Origin: Tannerella sp.
GTDB lineage: Bacteria > Bacteroidota > Bacteroidia > Bacteroidales > Tannerellaceae
NCBI GenBank assembly: GCA_031271805.1
Contig: JAISUX010000006.1
Span: 1 to 50,770 of the forward strand
Direction of reading: 5' to 3'
DNA length: 50,770 nt
Of the stretch, positions 42,558 to 50,531 are shown piece after piece (the first letter of the stretch is position 1; each line of letters begins with the position of its first letter). The notes under the pieces were generated by a model that did no database searches, had not been told where the DNA came from, and was given only the letters and a program-made list of their open reading frames with translations. Position numbers and translations under genes: made by a program.

Positions 42558-42698
42558 ATGAATAAAAGTTGGATTGCACGCGGTCACATTAACCTGCACT
42601 ATCAAGCAAACCGGACGGCCGACTACCTCGCTGCCGATGATAACCTCACGCGCCCGAATACTACGTCCTTCTCCCCCCATCCCGCCGTCATTGTTTGA
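42558..42698 (+). CDS. Possible 46-residue small protein
   Basis: An ORF beginning MNKSWIARGHINLHYQ starts 5 nt after the previous short ORF and ends just before the murT promoter. Codon composition looks like that of normal genes in the window, but there is no signal peptide or known motif. It may be a real small protein or a gene remnant. Confidence 0.3.
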   Translation: MNKSWIARGHINLHYQANRTADYLAADDNLTRPNTTSFSPHPAVIV

Positions 42699-42724
42699 TT
42701 TTCAAAAAACATTTTGTAATTTTG
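42695..42724 (+). promoter_or_regulatory. Promoter of murT-murK-murQ
   Basis: TTG (42695-42697), a 19-nt spacer and TAATTTTG (42717-42724). The start site would be about 20 nt before the murT ATG. Confidence 0.7.
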
Positions 42725-42749
42725 TCGCTTCAAAATGTAAATTTAGTTT

Positions 42750-44186
42750 ATGACTCCGCTATTTGTTATTATCACTGTTATGGCCTATTTCGCCGTTTTG
42801 TTCACCGTTTCATTCCTTGCAGGGCGAAACAGCGACAATCAAGGCTTCTTCGTAGGCAACCGCAAATCGCCCTGGTATGTAGTCGCCGTGGCTACTATCG
42901 GGGCGATGATTTCGGGCGTGACCTTCGTCTCGGTGCCCGGAATGGTGGCGGCCAACGGCTTCTCCTACCTCCAGATGGTGCTCGGATTCGCCGTCGGACA
43001 GATACTTATCGCCTTCGTGCTGATACCGCTGTTCTACAAAATGAATCTCGTCTCGATATACCAATATCTCGAAAACCGCTTCGGTATAACAACGCACAAA
43101 ACAGGAGCCTGGTTCTTCTTCGTTTCAAAGATGCTGGGCGCGGCCATACGCCTGTTCATCGTTTGCGTAGTCTTCCAGCTGCTTATTTTTGAGCCCCTCG
43201 GAATGCATTTCATCTTCAACCTCGTTTTTACCATGGCCATTGTCTGGCTTTACACCTTCAAAGGGGGAGTCAAATCGCTGATATGGACAGATTCGTTCAA
43301 AACCCTTTGCCTGATTGTTTCGGGCGGGCTGTGCGTTTATTATATCTCCGTCAATTTGGGCGGGAACCCGTTCAAAATCATCTCCGGTTCCGATATGTCG
43401 AAGACTTTCTTTTTCGACGATATAAATGATAAACGATATTTCTTCAAGCAATTCCTCGCCGGCATATTTACGATGATAGCCACAAGCGGCTTGGATCAAG
43501 ACTTGATGCAGCGCTCGTTGAGCTGCAAGAATCATCGCGACTCGCAAAAAAACCTGATTACGGGGAGCGTGCTGATGGTTTTTGTCAACCTGCTTTTCCT
43601 GATGATGGGCGTCTTGCTTTATACCTTCGCGGCCCGTAACAATATTGCGCTCCCCGGCAAACCCGACGAGGTATTCCCCTTCCTTGCCACCCGGAACTTC
43701 TTCCCCGTGACAGTCAGTATCCTGTTCATCATCGGCCTCGTTTCGGCCGCTTATGCTGCGGCAGGCTCGGCGCTGACGGCTTTGACGACATCCTTTACGG
43801 TTGATATCCTCGAAAGTTCCAAGCGCAATTCGGAACATAAAACAGCTTCGATACGCAAACGTGTGCATCTCGGAATGGCTCTCATTATGGCTATCGTCAT
43901 TTTTATCATAAACATTTTTAATAACGCCTCCGTCATTGATACGGTCTATAAATTAGCAAGCTATACCTACGGGCCGTTGCTGGGAATGTTCCTCTTCGGG
44001 ATCTTCCTCAAGCGGAAAGTAAAAGACCGCGCCGTGCCATGGATAGCTATCGCTTCGCCGGCGCTGTGCTTCATCTTTGATATAAATTCAAAAGCCTGGT
44101 TCAACGGCTATGAGTTCAGCCATGAACGATTGATTTTGAACGCTCTATTTACATTTACCGGACTATTAATAATTTCAAGAAAATGA
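42750..44186 (+). CDS. murT: SSS-family transporter, probably MurT for N-acetylmuramic acid
   Basis: This 478-residue inner-membrane protein has about 13 helices and SSS features: FFVGNRKSPWYVVAVATIGAMISGVTFVSVPG, SIYQYLENRFG and a loop with DQDLMQRSLSCKN. It overlaps the kinase gene by ATGA and is followed by murQ, the order known in Tannerella forsythia, where the transporter MurT takes up N-acetylmuramic acid for salvage. The substrate is inferred from that gene order. It has its own promoter. Confidence 0.85.
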   Translation: MTPLFVIITVMAYFAVLFTVSFLAGRNSDNQGFFVGNRKSPWYVVAVATIGAMISGVTFVSVPGMVAANGFSYLQMVLGFAVGQILIAFVLIPLFYKMNLVSIYQYLENRFGITTHKTGAWFFFVSKMLGAAIRLFIVCVVFQLLIFEPLGMHFIFNLVFTMAIVWLYTFKGGVKSLIWTDSFKTLCLIVSGGLCVYYISVNLGGNPFKIISGSDMSKTFFFDDINDKRYFFKQFLAGIFTMIATSGLDQDLMQRSLSCKNHRDSQKNLITGSVLMVFVNLLFLMMGVLLYTFAARNNIALPGKPDEVFPFLATRNFFPVTVSILFIIGLVSAAYAAAGSALTALTTSFTVDILESSKRNSEHKTASIRKRVHLGMALIMAIVIFIINIFNNASVIDTVYKLASYTYGPLLGMFLFGIFLKRKVKDRAVPWIAIASPALCFIFDINSKAWFNGYEFSHERLILNALFTFTGLLIISRK

Positions 44187-45016
44187 TACTGATAGCAGAC
44201 AGCGGAACGACTAAAACGGATTGGTGCGCGATTGAGCCCGACGGGTCAAGGCTTTCATTCCAATCGAACGGGATGAACCCGTATTTCCGCAGCGAGGACG
44301 AACTCTCGACGGCTTTTGCCGAAGAAGTATCGCCCTTGATACCCGACGGAGATACCGGGGCGGTTTATTTCTATGGCTCCGGCTGTACTTTCGACAAGAT
44401 TGAAGTCATGAAAAGAGTTATCGGGAAACATATTCCCGCGACTTGCATAGAGGTTTATTCCGACCTTTTAGCCGCCGCACATGCAACCTGCGGACGCGAA
44501 GCGGGCATCGCCTGCATCATCGGGACAGGCTCTAATTCCTGCTTCTACGATGGCCGGCAGATTGTGAAGAATGTCCCGCCCTTAGGGTATATCCTCGGCG
44601 ACGAAGGCGGCGGCGTCAGCCTTGGGCGGCGCTTGGTCGGCGATGTTTTGAAAGAAATGCTCTCACCCGCTATCAGGGAAAAATTCTTCGATCAATATAA
44701 ACTTACGGCTGCGGATATTATCGACAGGGTATATCGCCGGCCATACCCTAACCGTTTCCTCGCCGGATTCTCGCCCTTTATCGCCGAAAATATCGCCGAG
44801 CCTGAAATCCGTAAGACGGTTCTCGATAGCTTTATCGCTTTCCTGACGCGCAACGTCATGAAATACGATTACAAGCGCTATCCGGCTAATTTCGTCGGTT
44901 CCGTGGCATACGTTTTCCGCGAAATCCTCTCGGAAGCCGCTAACGCCACAGGCATCGGAATCGCATCCGTACATCCCGCCCCGATGCGTGGGCTGATAAC
45001 TTATTATACAAATTAA
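44183..45016 (+). CDS. murK: BadF/BcrA-type amino sugar kinase, probably MurK
   Basis: This 277-residue kinase of the ASKHA fold has the phosphate motif IADSGTTKTDWCAI (residues 3-16), SDLLAAAHATCG, the adenosine region IIGTGSNSCFYDG, and GYILGDEGGGVSLGRRL. Relatives phosphorylate N-acetylglucosamine or N-acetylmuramic acid. Between a symporter and murQ it should be the MurNAc kinase that makes MurNAc 6-phosphate for MurQ. It overlaps murT by 4 nt (ATGA) and is 11 nt before murQ, so all three are coupled. Confidence 0.88.
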   Translation: MILIADSGTTKTDWCAIEPDGSRLSFQSNGMNPYFRSEDELSTAFAEEVSPLIPDGDTGAVYFYGSGCTFDKIEVMKRVIGKHIPATCIEVYSDLLAAAHATCGREAGIACIIGTGSNSCFYDGRQIVKNVPPLGYILGDEGGGVSLGRRLVGDVLKEMLSPAIREKFFDQYKLTAADIIDRVYRRPYPNRFLAGFSPFIAENIAEPEIRKTVLDSFIAFLTRNVMKYDYKRYPANFVGSVAYVFREILSEAANATGIGIASVHPAPMRGLITYYTN

Positions 45017-45027
45017 TTACTTACAAA

Positions 45028-45852
45028 ATGGCTTTTAATAAAATAACAGAATCGCCTTCCCTTTACAACGACTTGGAGAAAAAGTCCGTCCTTGAGATTT
45101 TGCAGGACATCAACACTGAGGACATGAAAGTGCCCTTGGCGATACACGAAGTAATTCCGCAGATTGAGAAACTGATACTTGCCCTCGTGCCGCGCATGAA
45201 ACAGGGCGGACGCATATTTTATATGGGCGCCGGCACGAGTGGGCGGCTCGGAGTGCTCGACGCCTCGGAAGTGCCGCCGACATTCGGTATGCCGCCGACT
45301 TGGATTATCGGCCTGATTGCCGGAGGCGACCGCGCACTGCGTTCGTCCGCCGAGAAAGCCGAAGACGATACCGAGCGCGGTTGGCAGGAATTGCAGGCGC
45401 TCAAGGTCGGAACGAACGACACGGTGATCGGCATCGCAGCGTCGGGAACCACACCCTACGTCATCGGCGCAATGCGGGAAGCGCGGCGGAATGGCATATT
45501 GACCGCCTGCATCACTAATAACCCCGGCGCGCCAATCTCTCTCGAAGCGGATATCCCGATCGAAATCCCCGTCGGCCCCGAATACCTGACCGGCAGTACC
45601 CGTATGAAATCAGGCACCTCGCAAAAGTTGGTTCTGAATATGATCTCGACTGCCGTGATGATACAACTCGGCCGCGTCAAGGGCAACAAAATGGTGAATA
45701 TGCAGCTTACTAATAATAAATTAATAGACCGAGGCACGCGAATGTTGGTCGAAGAACTCGGAATCGACTACAACCACGCCAAAGACCTGCTGCTACTGCA
45801 CGGCTCGGTCAAAACAGCGATAGAAGCGTTCCGGCAGAAATCTGTCTCTTAA
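45028..45852 (+). CDS. murQ: N-acetylmuramic acid 6-phosphate etherase
   Basis: This 274-residue SIS-domain enzyme removes D-lactate from MurNAc 6-phosphate to give GlcNAc 6-phosphate, which enters amino sugar metabolism. Landmarks are the N-terminal TESPSLYNDLEKKSV, the sugar-phosphate site FYMGAGTSGRLGVLDASEVPPTFG with the catalytic Glu, and the signature LTGSTRMKSGTSQKLVLNMIS. Length is slightly shorter than some homologues. It is the last gene of the murTKQ operon. Confidence 0.96.
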   Translation: MAFNKITESPSLYNDLEKKSVLEILQDINTEDMKVPLAIHEVIPQIEKLILALVPRMKQGGRIFYMGAGTSGRLGVLDASEVPPTFGMPPTWIIGLIAGGDRALRSSAEKAEDDTERGWQELQALKVGTNDTVIGIAASGTTPYVIGAMREARRNGILTACITNNPGAPISLEADIPIEIPVGPEYLTGSTRMKSGTSQKLVLNMISTAVMIQLGRVKGNKMVNMQLTNNKLIDRGTRMLVEELGIDYNHAKDLLLLHGSVKTAIEAFRQKSVS

Positions 45853-45873
45853 ACGCATTTATCTATCCTTAAT

Positions 45874-45905
45874 TTGGGATATTGTGATAAAAATCGTTAT
45901 CTTTG
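45874..45905 (+). promoter_or_regulatory. Promoter before the AAA-ATPase gene
   Basis: TTG (45874-45876), a 21-nt spacer and TATCTTTG (45898-45905). The first heptamer repeat starts just 10 nt further on. Confidence 0.6.
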
Positions 45906-45915
45906 CAGCGGCTAA

Positions 45916-45952
45916 ACGATTTTAGATTTTAGATTTATGATTTTAGATTTTG
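45916..45952 (+). repeat. Heptamer repeat locus 3, left copy of a 28-bp direct repeat
   Basis: AC followed by five 7-bp units of GATTTTA type (45918-45952). Bases 45916-45943 are identical to 47544-47571 at the other end of the AAA-ATPase gene. Confidence 0.88.
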
Positions 45953-45958
45953 TGGACT

Positions 45959-47560
45959 ATGACAGCGAATACTACGGCGGCGGCGCTTGAGCCGCGCAAG
46001 ATGCCTATCAGCATTCAGGATTTCCGCAAACTGCGAACCTCCGAGTGCGTTTATGTGGATAAGACCGAGGTGCTGCACCGTTTGGTTACGCGGCGCTTTC
46101 AGGTCTTCCTCAGCCGTCCGAGACGCTTCGGCAAGAGCCTGTTCATATCTACTTTGAAGTATTATTTTCTCGGTCGTAAAGAACTGTTCGACGGCCTCTA
46201 TATCGCCGGCGTTGAGAAGGAATGGGCGGAGTATCCGGTGTTTCATTTTGAGTTTGTCGGCGAGAACTATTCGGCGGGGATGGACAGGCTGCGGTCGGCT
46301 TTAGACAGTAATCTTCGCAATCTTGAAGAAGAATGGGGTAGAAATGAACAGGATGATTCCTTTGCCGAGAGGTTAAAAAGTTTGATAAAACGCGCTTATA
46401 AAAAGACAGGTCGCGGGGTGGTGGTTTTAGTTGACGAATACGACAAGCCGCTGCTTGAAACTATGCACGACGAAGCGCTTAACAGTGAAGTGCGAGCCGA
46501 GTTGAAAGGTTTTTATGGCGTACTCAAAGGCTTGGACGCCTGCCTGAAGTTCGTTTTCCTTACCGGCGTAACAAAGTTTTCGCAGGTAAGCATCTTTAGC
46601 GACCTTAACCACCTTGACGATATTAGCCTCACGGACGATTATTCCGGTCTTTGCGGCATATCGGAGAGGGAACTGTTGGAACATTTCAAACCCGAAATAC
46701 AATTACTGGCTGATAAACAGGGATATGGTTATGACGAAGCAGTGGCTCAACTAAAAAAGGAATACGATGGTTATCACTTTTCGAAACATTGTGAAGACAT
46801 GTATAACCCGTTCAGCGTAATAAATGTACTTGATAAATTGGATTTTTCTCGATACTGGTTCAAGACCGGCACGCCAACTTTTCTGATAAAGATGTTGGAA
46901 CGTACTTACTTCGACCTTTCAAAACTGAACGGCGATATCTCGGTAACGGATGACTATATGTTCGACTACCGAGCCAACAACCAAGACCCAATCCCCGTGC
47001 TTTATCAGAGCGGCTACCTGACTATCAAGGGATATAACATAAAATCAACGAGATATACTCTTGGCTTCCCTAACGAAGAGGTTAAATACGGCTTCCTTGA
47101 AGAGTTGCTGAGTATCTATACTTTTAACTCGGTTAATATCAATGGCTTTTCTGCATACGACATGGCGCTTTCACTTCAAAAAGGCGATATAAAGTCAGTT
47201 ATGATAATGCTCCGGTCGTTTTTCGCCGACATCCCATATGACCTTCAAGAGAAGCGTCACAAGAACGAGAAATATTTCCAATCGCTGTTCTATACGGTCT
47301 TTACGTTGATGGGGCAGTTCATTCAGGCGGAGGTTAAATCGGCAGGCGGGCGCTCCGACGCCGTAGTGAAGACCGCCGACAGTATCTATGTCTTTGAATT
47401 TAAGATGGACGACAACGCTACCGTCGAAGACGCCCTGCAGCAGATTGATTCCAACGACTACCTGCTACCGTATCAAGCCGCCGGCAAGCGCTTAGTCAAA
47501 ATCGGCGCCGTCTTCAACAAGGACAAGTGCGCCTTAACCGATTACGATTTTAGATTTTAG
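45959..47560 (+). CDS. AAA-ATPase-like protein with C-terminal PD-(D/E)XK nuclease fold
   Basis: 533 residues. The N-terminal part matches the AAA_ATPase-like family common in Bacteroidales: MPISIQDFRKLRTSECVYVDKT, Walker A RPRRFGKS (53-60) and Walker B VVLVDEYDKP (Asp159, Glu160). The C-terminal PD-(D/E)XK-like domain has Asp467 and Glu480-x-Lys482 (YVFEFK). Function in the cell is unknown; family members occur in many copies and behave like mobile or selfish genes. A start at 46001 (MPISIQ) is possible. The last residues DFRF and the stop are coded by the right-hand repeat. The gene is flanked by 28-bp direct repeats. Confidence 0.88.
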   Translation: MTANTTAAALEPRKMPISIQDFRKLRTSECVYVDKTEVLHRLVTRRFQVFLSRPRRFGKSLFISTLKYYFLGRKELFDGLYIAGVEKEWAEYPVFHFEFVGENYSAGMDRLRSALDSNLRNLEEEWGRNEQDDSFAERLKSLIKRAYKKTGRGVVVLVDEYDKPLLETMHDEALNSEVRAELKGFYGVLKGLDACLKFVFLTGVTKFSQVSIFSDLNHLDDISLTDDYSGLCGISERELLEHFKPEIQLLADKQGYGYDEAVAQLKKEYDGYHFSKHCEDMYNPFSVINVLDKLDFSRYWFKTGTPTFLIKMLERTYFDLSKLNGDISVTDDYMFDYRANNQDPIPVLYQSGYLTIKGYNIKSTRYTLGFPNEEVKYGFLEELLSIYTFNSVNINGFSAYDMALSLQKGDIKSVMIMLRSFFADIPYDLQEKRHKNEKYFQSLFYTVFTLMGQFIQAEVKSAGGRSDAVVKTADSIYVFEFKMDDNATVEDALQQIDSNDYLLPYQAAGKRLVKIGAVFNKDKCALTDYDFRF

Positions 47561-47571
47561 ATTTATGATTT
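47544..47571 (+). repeat. Heptamer repeat locus 4, right copy of a 28-bp direct repeat
   Basis: Identical over 28 bp to 45916-45943. It contains the last codons and TAG stop of the AAA-ATPase gene and ends 9 nt before the GH29 start codon. Confidence 0.88.
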
Positions 47572-47580
47572 AATACAGAT

Positions 47581-48675
47581 ATGAAACGACGTGATTTTTT
47601 ATTTTCAATGGCAGGCGCGGCAAGCATATTGCCTCTTAACCGTCTGACCGCATCAAAAGCGGATACTAACACTGAACGTTACCACATTTCGACCGGCATA
47701 AACGAAGAAGAGCGCGGCAGTCAGCGGCTTTCGCTCGAACGCCTGCGCCGGTGGGAAGAACTTGGCTACGGCATGTTCATTCACTACGGCATGAGTACTT
47801 TCGACGAGAAGGAACACTCGCTCGGCGATAAGCCTTCAACGCTCTATGCGCCTACCGACCTGAACGTTGAGCAGTGGGTTAAGACCGCCGTCGAAGCCGG
47901 TATGCGATACATTATACTTACAGCCAAACACTCGTCAGGACACTGTCTCTGGCACAGCAAATACACTGACTATCACACCGGAACAAGCAGTGACAAGACC
48001 GACGTCATAGCCGAGTTCGTCAAAGCCTGCGCCAAATACGGCATTATACCCGGACTTTATTACTGTTCGTGGGACGACCATCAGCCGATGGGGTCGCAAA
48101 CGCCTTCCTATACCGAGTGGGGCAAGATGAGCAGTACGGAAGAGTACCGCCGGTTTCAGTGGAACCAGGTGGAAGAACTGCTGACACAGTACGGAAAGAT
48201 AGGCGAAATGTGGATAGACATACCCGGCATGTTGCCGCGCGATTACCGGCATAAGCTCTACAATCGCATCGCCGAGCTGCAGCCCGACGCGCTTATAGTT
48301 ATGAATCATGGCTACGGCGACGGACAAAATTTTGACATCAACTACGCATGGCCAAGCGATGTGATAACGATAGAGCGCTGGCTTCCGAACAGCGAGACGA
48401 AATATGTGAAATGGCGTGAAATAGAAGGCAAACGTTACTATATGCCCGGCGAAGTATGCGACCCCATCGGGCATGAGTGGTTCTTCCTCAAGGGCGACGA
48501 TCCGCGCAGCGACGAGGAACTGCTTGGCATGTACCTCGTTTCGCGCACTCGGGGCGCGAACTTCTTGCTGAACGTGCCGCCCGACAAAACAGGTCAAATA
48601 CCGCAAATGTACGTTGACGCCCTGCTCAGGCTTCGCAAAAACATCTCTTTGGTAACAGAAAAATACAGGGTATGA
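47581..48675 (+). CDS. GH29 alpha-L-fucosidase-type enzyme
   Basis: This 364-residue protein has a twin-arginine signal (KRRDFLFSMAGAAS) and a GH29 barrel: LGYGMFIHYGMSTFD, YIILTAKHSSGHCLWHS, and the candidate nucleophile Asp in GEMWIDIPG. It lacks the C-terminal beta-sandwich of longer GH29 enzymes. It should remove alpha-L-fucose from glycans in the periplasm. No promoter lies directly in front; the nearest is before the AAA-ATPase gene, so it depends on read-through unless the intervening unit is lost. Confidence 0.9.
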   Translation: MKRRDFLFSMAGAASILPLNRLTASKADTNTERYHISTGINEEERGSQRLSLERLRRWEELGYGMFIHYGMSTFDEKEHSLGDKPSTLYAPTDLNVEQWVKTAVEAGMRYIILTAKHSSGHCLWHSKYTDYHTGTSSDKTDVIAEFVKACAKYGIIPGLYYCSWDDHQPMGSQTPSYTEWGKMSSTEEYRRFQWNQVEELLTQYGKIGEMWIDIPGMLPRDYRHKLYNRIAELQPDALIVMNHGYGDGQNFDINYAWPSDVITIERWLPNSETKYVKWREIEGKRYYMPGEVCDPIGHEWFFLKGDDPRSDEELLGMYLVSRTRGANFLLNVPPDKTGQIPQMYVDALLRLRKNISLVTEKYRV

Positions 48676-48706
48676 ATATGACCCACAAAAAACCGCCGAC
48701 ATATTT

Positions 48707-48737
48707 TTGGAAAAACAAATTGATAGTCGTATCTTTG
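48707..48737 (+). promoter_or_regulatory. Promoter of trxB
   Basis: TTG (48707-48709), a 20-nt spacer and TATCTTTG (48730-48737) match the consensus. Confidence 0.75.
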
Positions 48738-48768
48738 CGCTAATATTACTTATTTAAACTATATCAAA

Positions 48769-49713
48769 ATGACTAATACAGATAGAGTTAAATGCCTTAT
48801 TATAGGTTCGGGGCCGGCTGGATATACGGCGGCGATTTATGCGTCGAGGGCTAACCTTGCTCCGGTAGTTTATGAGGGTATTCAACCCGGCGGACAACTT
48901 ACGATTACCACCGAGGTTGAGAATTTTCCCGGCTATCCGGATGGCGTTGACGGGGTGACGATGATGGAGGATTTACGTCGTCAGGCGGTCAAGTTCGGCG
49001 CCGATGTGCGGGCGGGCGTTGCAACAGCGGCGGATCTGTCGGCATCGCCGTTCAAGATAACCATTGACGGTGAGAAGGTCGTTGAGGCCGATGCGCTCAT
49101 CATTGCGACGGGTGCGACTGCCAAATACTTAGGCCTTGCCGACGAACGGAAATACGCCGGAATGGGTGTTTCGGCATGTGCTACTTGCGACGGTTTTTTC
49201 TACCGCAAGAAGACGGTAGCGGTCGTTGGCGGCGGCGACACGGCCTGTGAGGAAGCGCTCTATCTCGCCTCATTAGCGAAACAAGTGTATATGATTGTTC
49301 GCAAGCCGTTTTTAAGGGCGTCGAAAATCATGCAGGAAAAGGTGTTCTCCACACCAAATATTGAGATCTTGTTCGAGCACAATACGTTAGGGCTTTATGG
49401 CGAAAACGGCGTCGAAGGCGCGCACCTTGTCAAACGGCAAGGCGAGGCCGACGAGGAAAAGGTCGATATCGCTATCGACGGCTTCTTTCTTGCGATCGGC
49501 CACAAGCCTAACACCGAGGTTTTTAAGGATTGGTTGCCGACCGACGCAAACGGTTACATAGTAACCGAAAACGGTTCGCCGCGAACAAATATACCCGGTG
49601 TATTTGCCGCCGGCGACGTTGCCGACCCTGTTTACCGACAGGCGATTACCGCCGCAGCAAGCGGTTGCAAGGCCGCCATCGAAGCGGAAAGATACCTGCT
49701 CGCCATGCGTTAA
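48769..49713 (+). CDS. trxB: Thioredoxin reductase
   Basis: This 314-residue flavoenzyme reduces thioredoxin with NADPH. It shows the FAD motif GSGPAGYTAAIYASRA (residues 13-28), the redox pair Cys137 and Cys140 in CATCDG, the NADPH motif VVGGGDTACEEALYLA, and the C-terminal FAD motif GVFAAGDVADPVYRQAITAAASG. Length is normal. It has its own promoter. It can supply, through thioredoxin, the electrons that DsbD (7377-9470) carries to the periplasm. Confidence 0.97.
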   Translation: MTNTDRVKCLIIGSGPAGYTAAIYASRANLAPVVYEGIQPGGQLTITTEVENFPGYPDGVDGVTMMEDLRRQAVKFGADVRAGVATAADLSASPFKITIDGEKVVEADALIIATGATAKYLGLADERKYAGMGVSACATCDGFFYRKKTVAVVGGGDTACEEALYLASLAKQVYMIVRKPFLRASKIMQEKVFSTPNIEILFEHNTLGLYGENGVEGAHLVKRQGEADEEKVDIAIDGFFLAIGHKPNTEVFKDWLPTDANGYIVTENGSPRTNIPGVFAAGDVADPVYRQAITAAASGCKAAIEAERYLLAMR

Positions 49714-49790
49714 ACTTATACGATTTTCGCTTTAAACAACTTATTTTTCATTTTCAGGGTGAGAATCACAGGGTTTCTCTTAAAAAATGC

Positions 49791-49798
49791 CATCTTTG
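49791..49798 (+). promoter_or_regulatory. Candidate -7 element of the ferredoxin-like gene
   Basis: CATCTTTG differs from TAnnTTTG at one base and lies 29 nt before the ATG at 49828. No TTG at the usual distance. Confidence 0.4.
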
Positions 49799-49827
49799 CA
49801 GACGTATAAATAAAATGAGGTAGTGTA

Positions 49828-50526
49828 ATGATAAACAACGGGATAACAGTTTGTTCGTGTGTATCGCGGGCATTTGTGGAAAAGCGAAAGATTGCGATTA
49901 TAGTTGCTTCCTTGCGGGAGGCGGGCTGCGAGGTTAGGGTCGTGCCCGATTTATGCAGAGAGATTGTTAACAAATCGCCCGATTTGGCTGATATTGCGGC
50001 AGGTACGGTCATAGCCTGTTTTCCGAGGGCTGTCGAGGCGCAGTTTGACTGGTTGGGGCTGCATGTGAACAGAGCGCTTGATGTTCGCAATTCGTCGTGC
50101 GAGGATATTCTCGGCGCGTTGAATGTGGCGTGCGCTGTTACTGCCGACATTATTGACGCTACGCTTGCCGAAATTGCCGCTTTTCCGAAAGAAGAGGGAA
50201 CAGACGCATGGAATCCGGTCATCGACAAAGCGCGTTGCACCGACTGCGGACGATGCCACGACTTCTGTCTCTTTGGAGTTTATGCCATTGATAATAAGCG
50301 CATTGTTGTCAAGAACCCGGAAAAGTGCAAGAACAATTGTCCCTCATGTGCGCGAATGTGTCCCAACAGAGCAATAATCTTCCCCAAGTACGAGAAATCG
50401 CCCATCAATGGCGGGATTGAAGAGGAAGAAACGTTCAATCCCGAAGATATGGAAAAGGCTTATCGCGAGCGTTTACGTCGCAAGTTACAGCAACGAAGGG
50501 AAAGCATATTACTTTTGAAAAAATAA
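49828..50526 (+). CDS. Two-cluster ferredoxin-like protein with extra N-terminal domain
   Basis: 232 residues. The N-terminal 110 residues form a Cys-containing domain (ITVCSCVSRAF, VRVVPDLC, IACFPRA) that faintly recalls the N-terminal part of HdrA-type proteins. The C-terminal half has two [4Fe-4S] motifs, CTDCGRCHDFC and CKNNCPSCARMC followed by P, then a charged tail. It probably carries electrons in the cytoplasm. It ends 5 nt before a radical SAM gene, so it is likely the electron donor or partner of that enzyme. The pathway is not recognised. Confidence 0.85.
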   Translation: MINNGITVCSCVSRAFVEKRKIAIIVASLREAGCEVRVVPDLCREIVNKSPDLADIAAGTVIACFPRAVEAQFDWLGLHVNRALDVRNSSCEDILGALNVACAVTADIIDATLAEIAAFPKEEGTDAWNPVIDKARCTDCGRCHDFCLFGVYAIDNKRIVVKNPEKCKNNCPSCARMCPNRAIIFPKYEKSPINGGIEEEETFNPEDMEKAYRERLRRKLQQRRESILLLKK

Positions 50527-50531
50527 CAGAG

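Larger units (their letters stand above)
42378..42749. other. Leader region before murT with short ORFs and repeats
   Basis: This 372-nt stretch has no long gene. It contains a consensus promoter (42401-42430), two short ORFs, a 22-bp tandem repeat and the murT promoter (42695-42724). An 8-bp inverted repeat, TGGGGTAT with ATACCCCA, spans the end of the preceding gene (42361-42395) but has no T run after it. Confidence 0.55.

Noticed and set aside
45916-47571. The AAA-ATPase unit as a classical insertion sequence
   Set aside because: No transposase motif and no terminal inverted repeats; the flanks are long direct repeats of tandem heptamers, so another mechanism must be considered.
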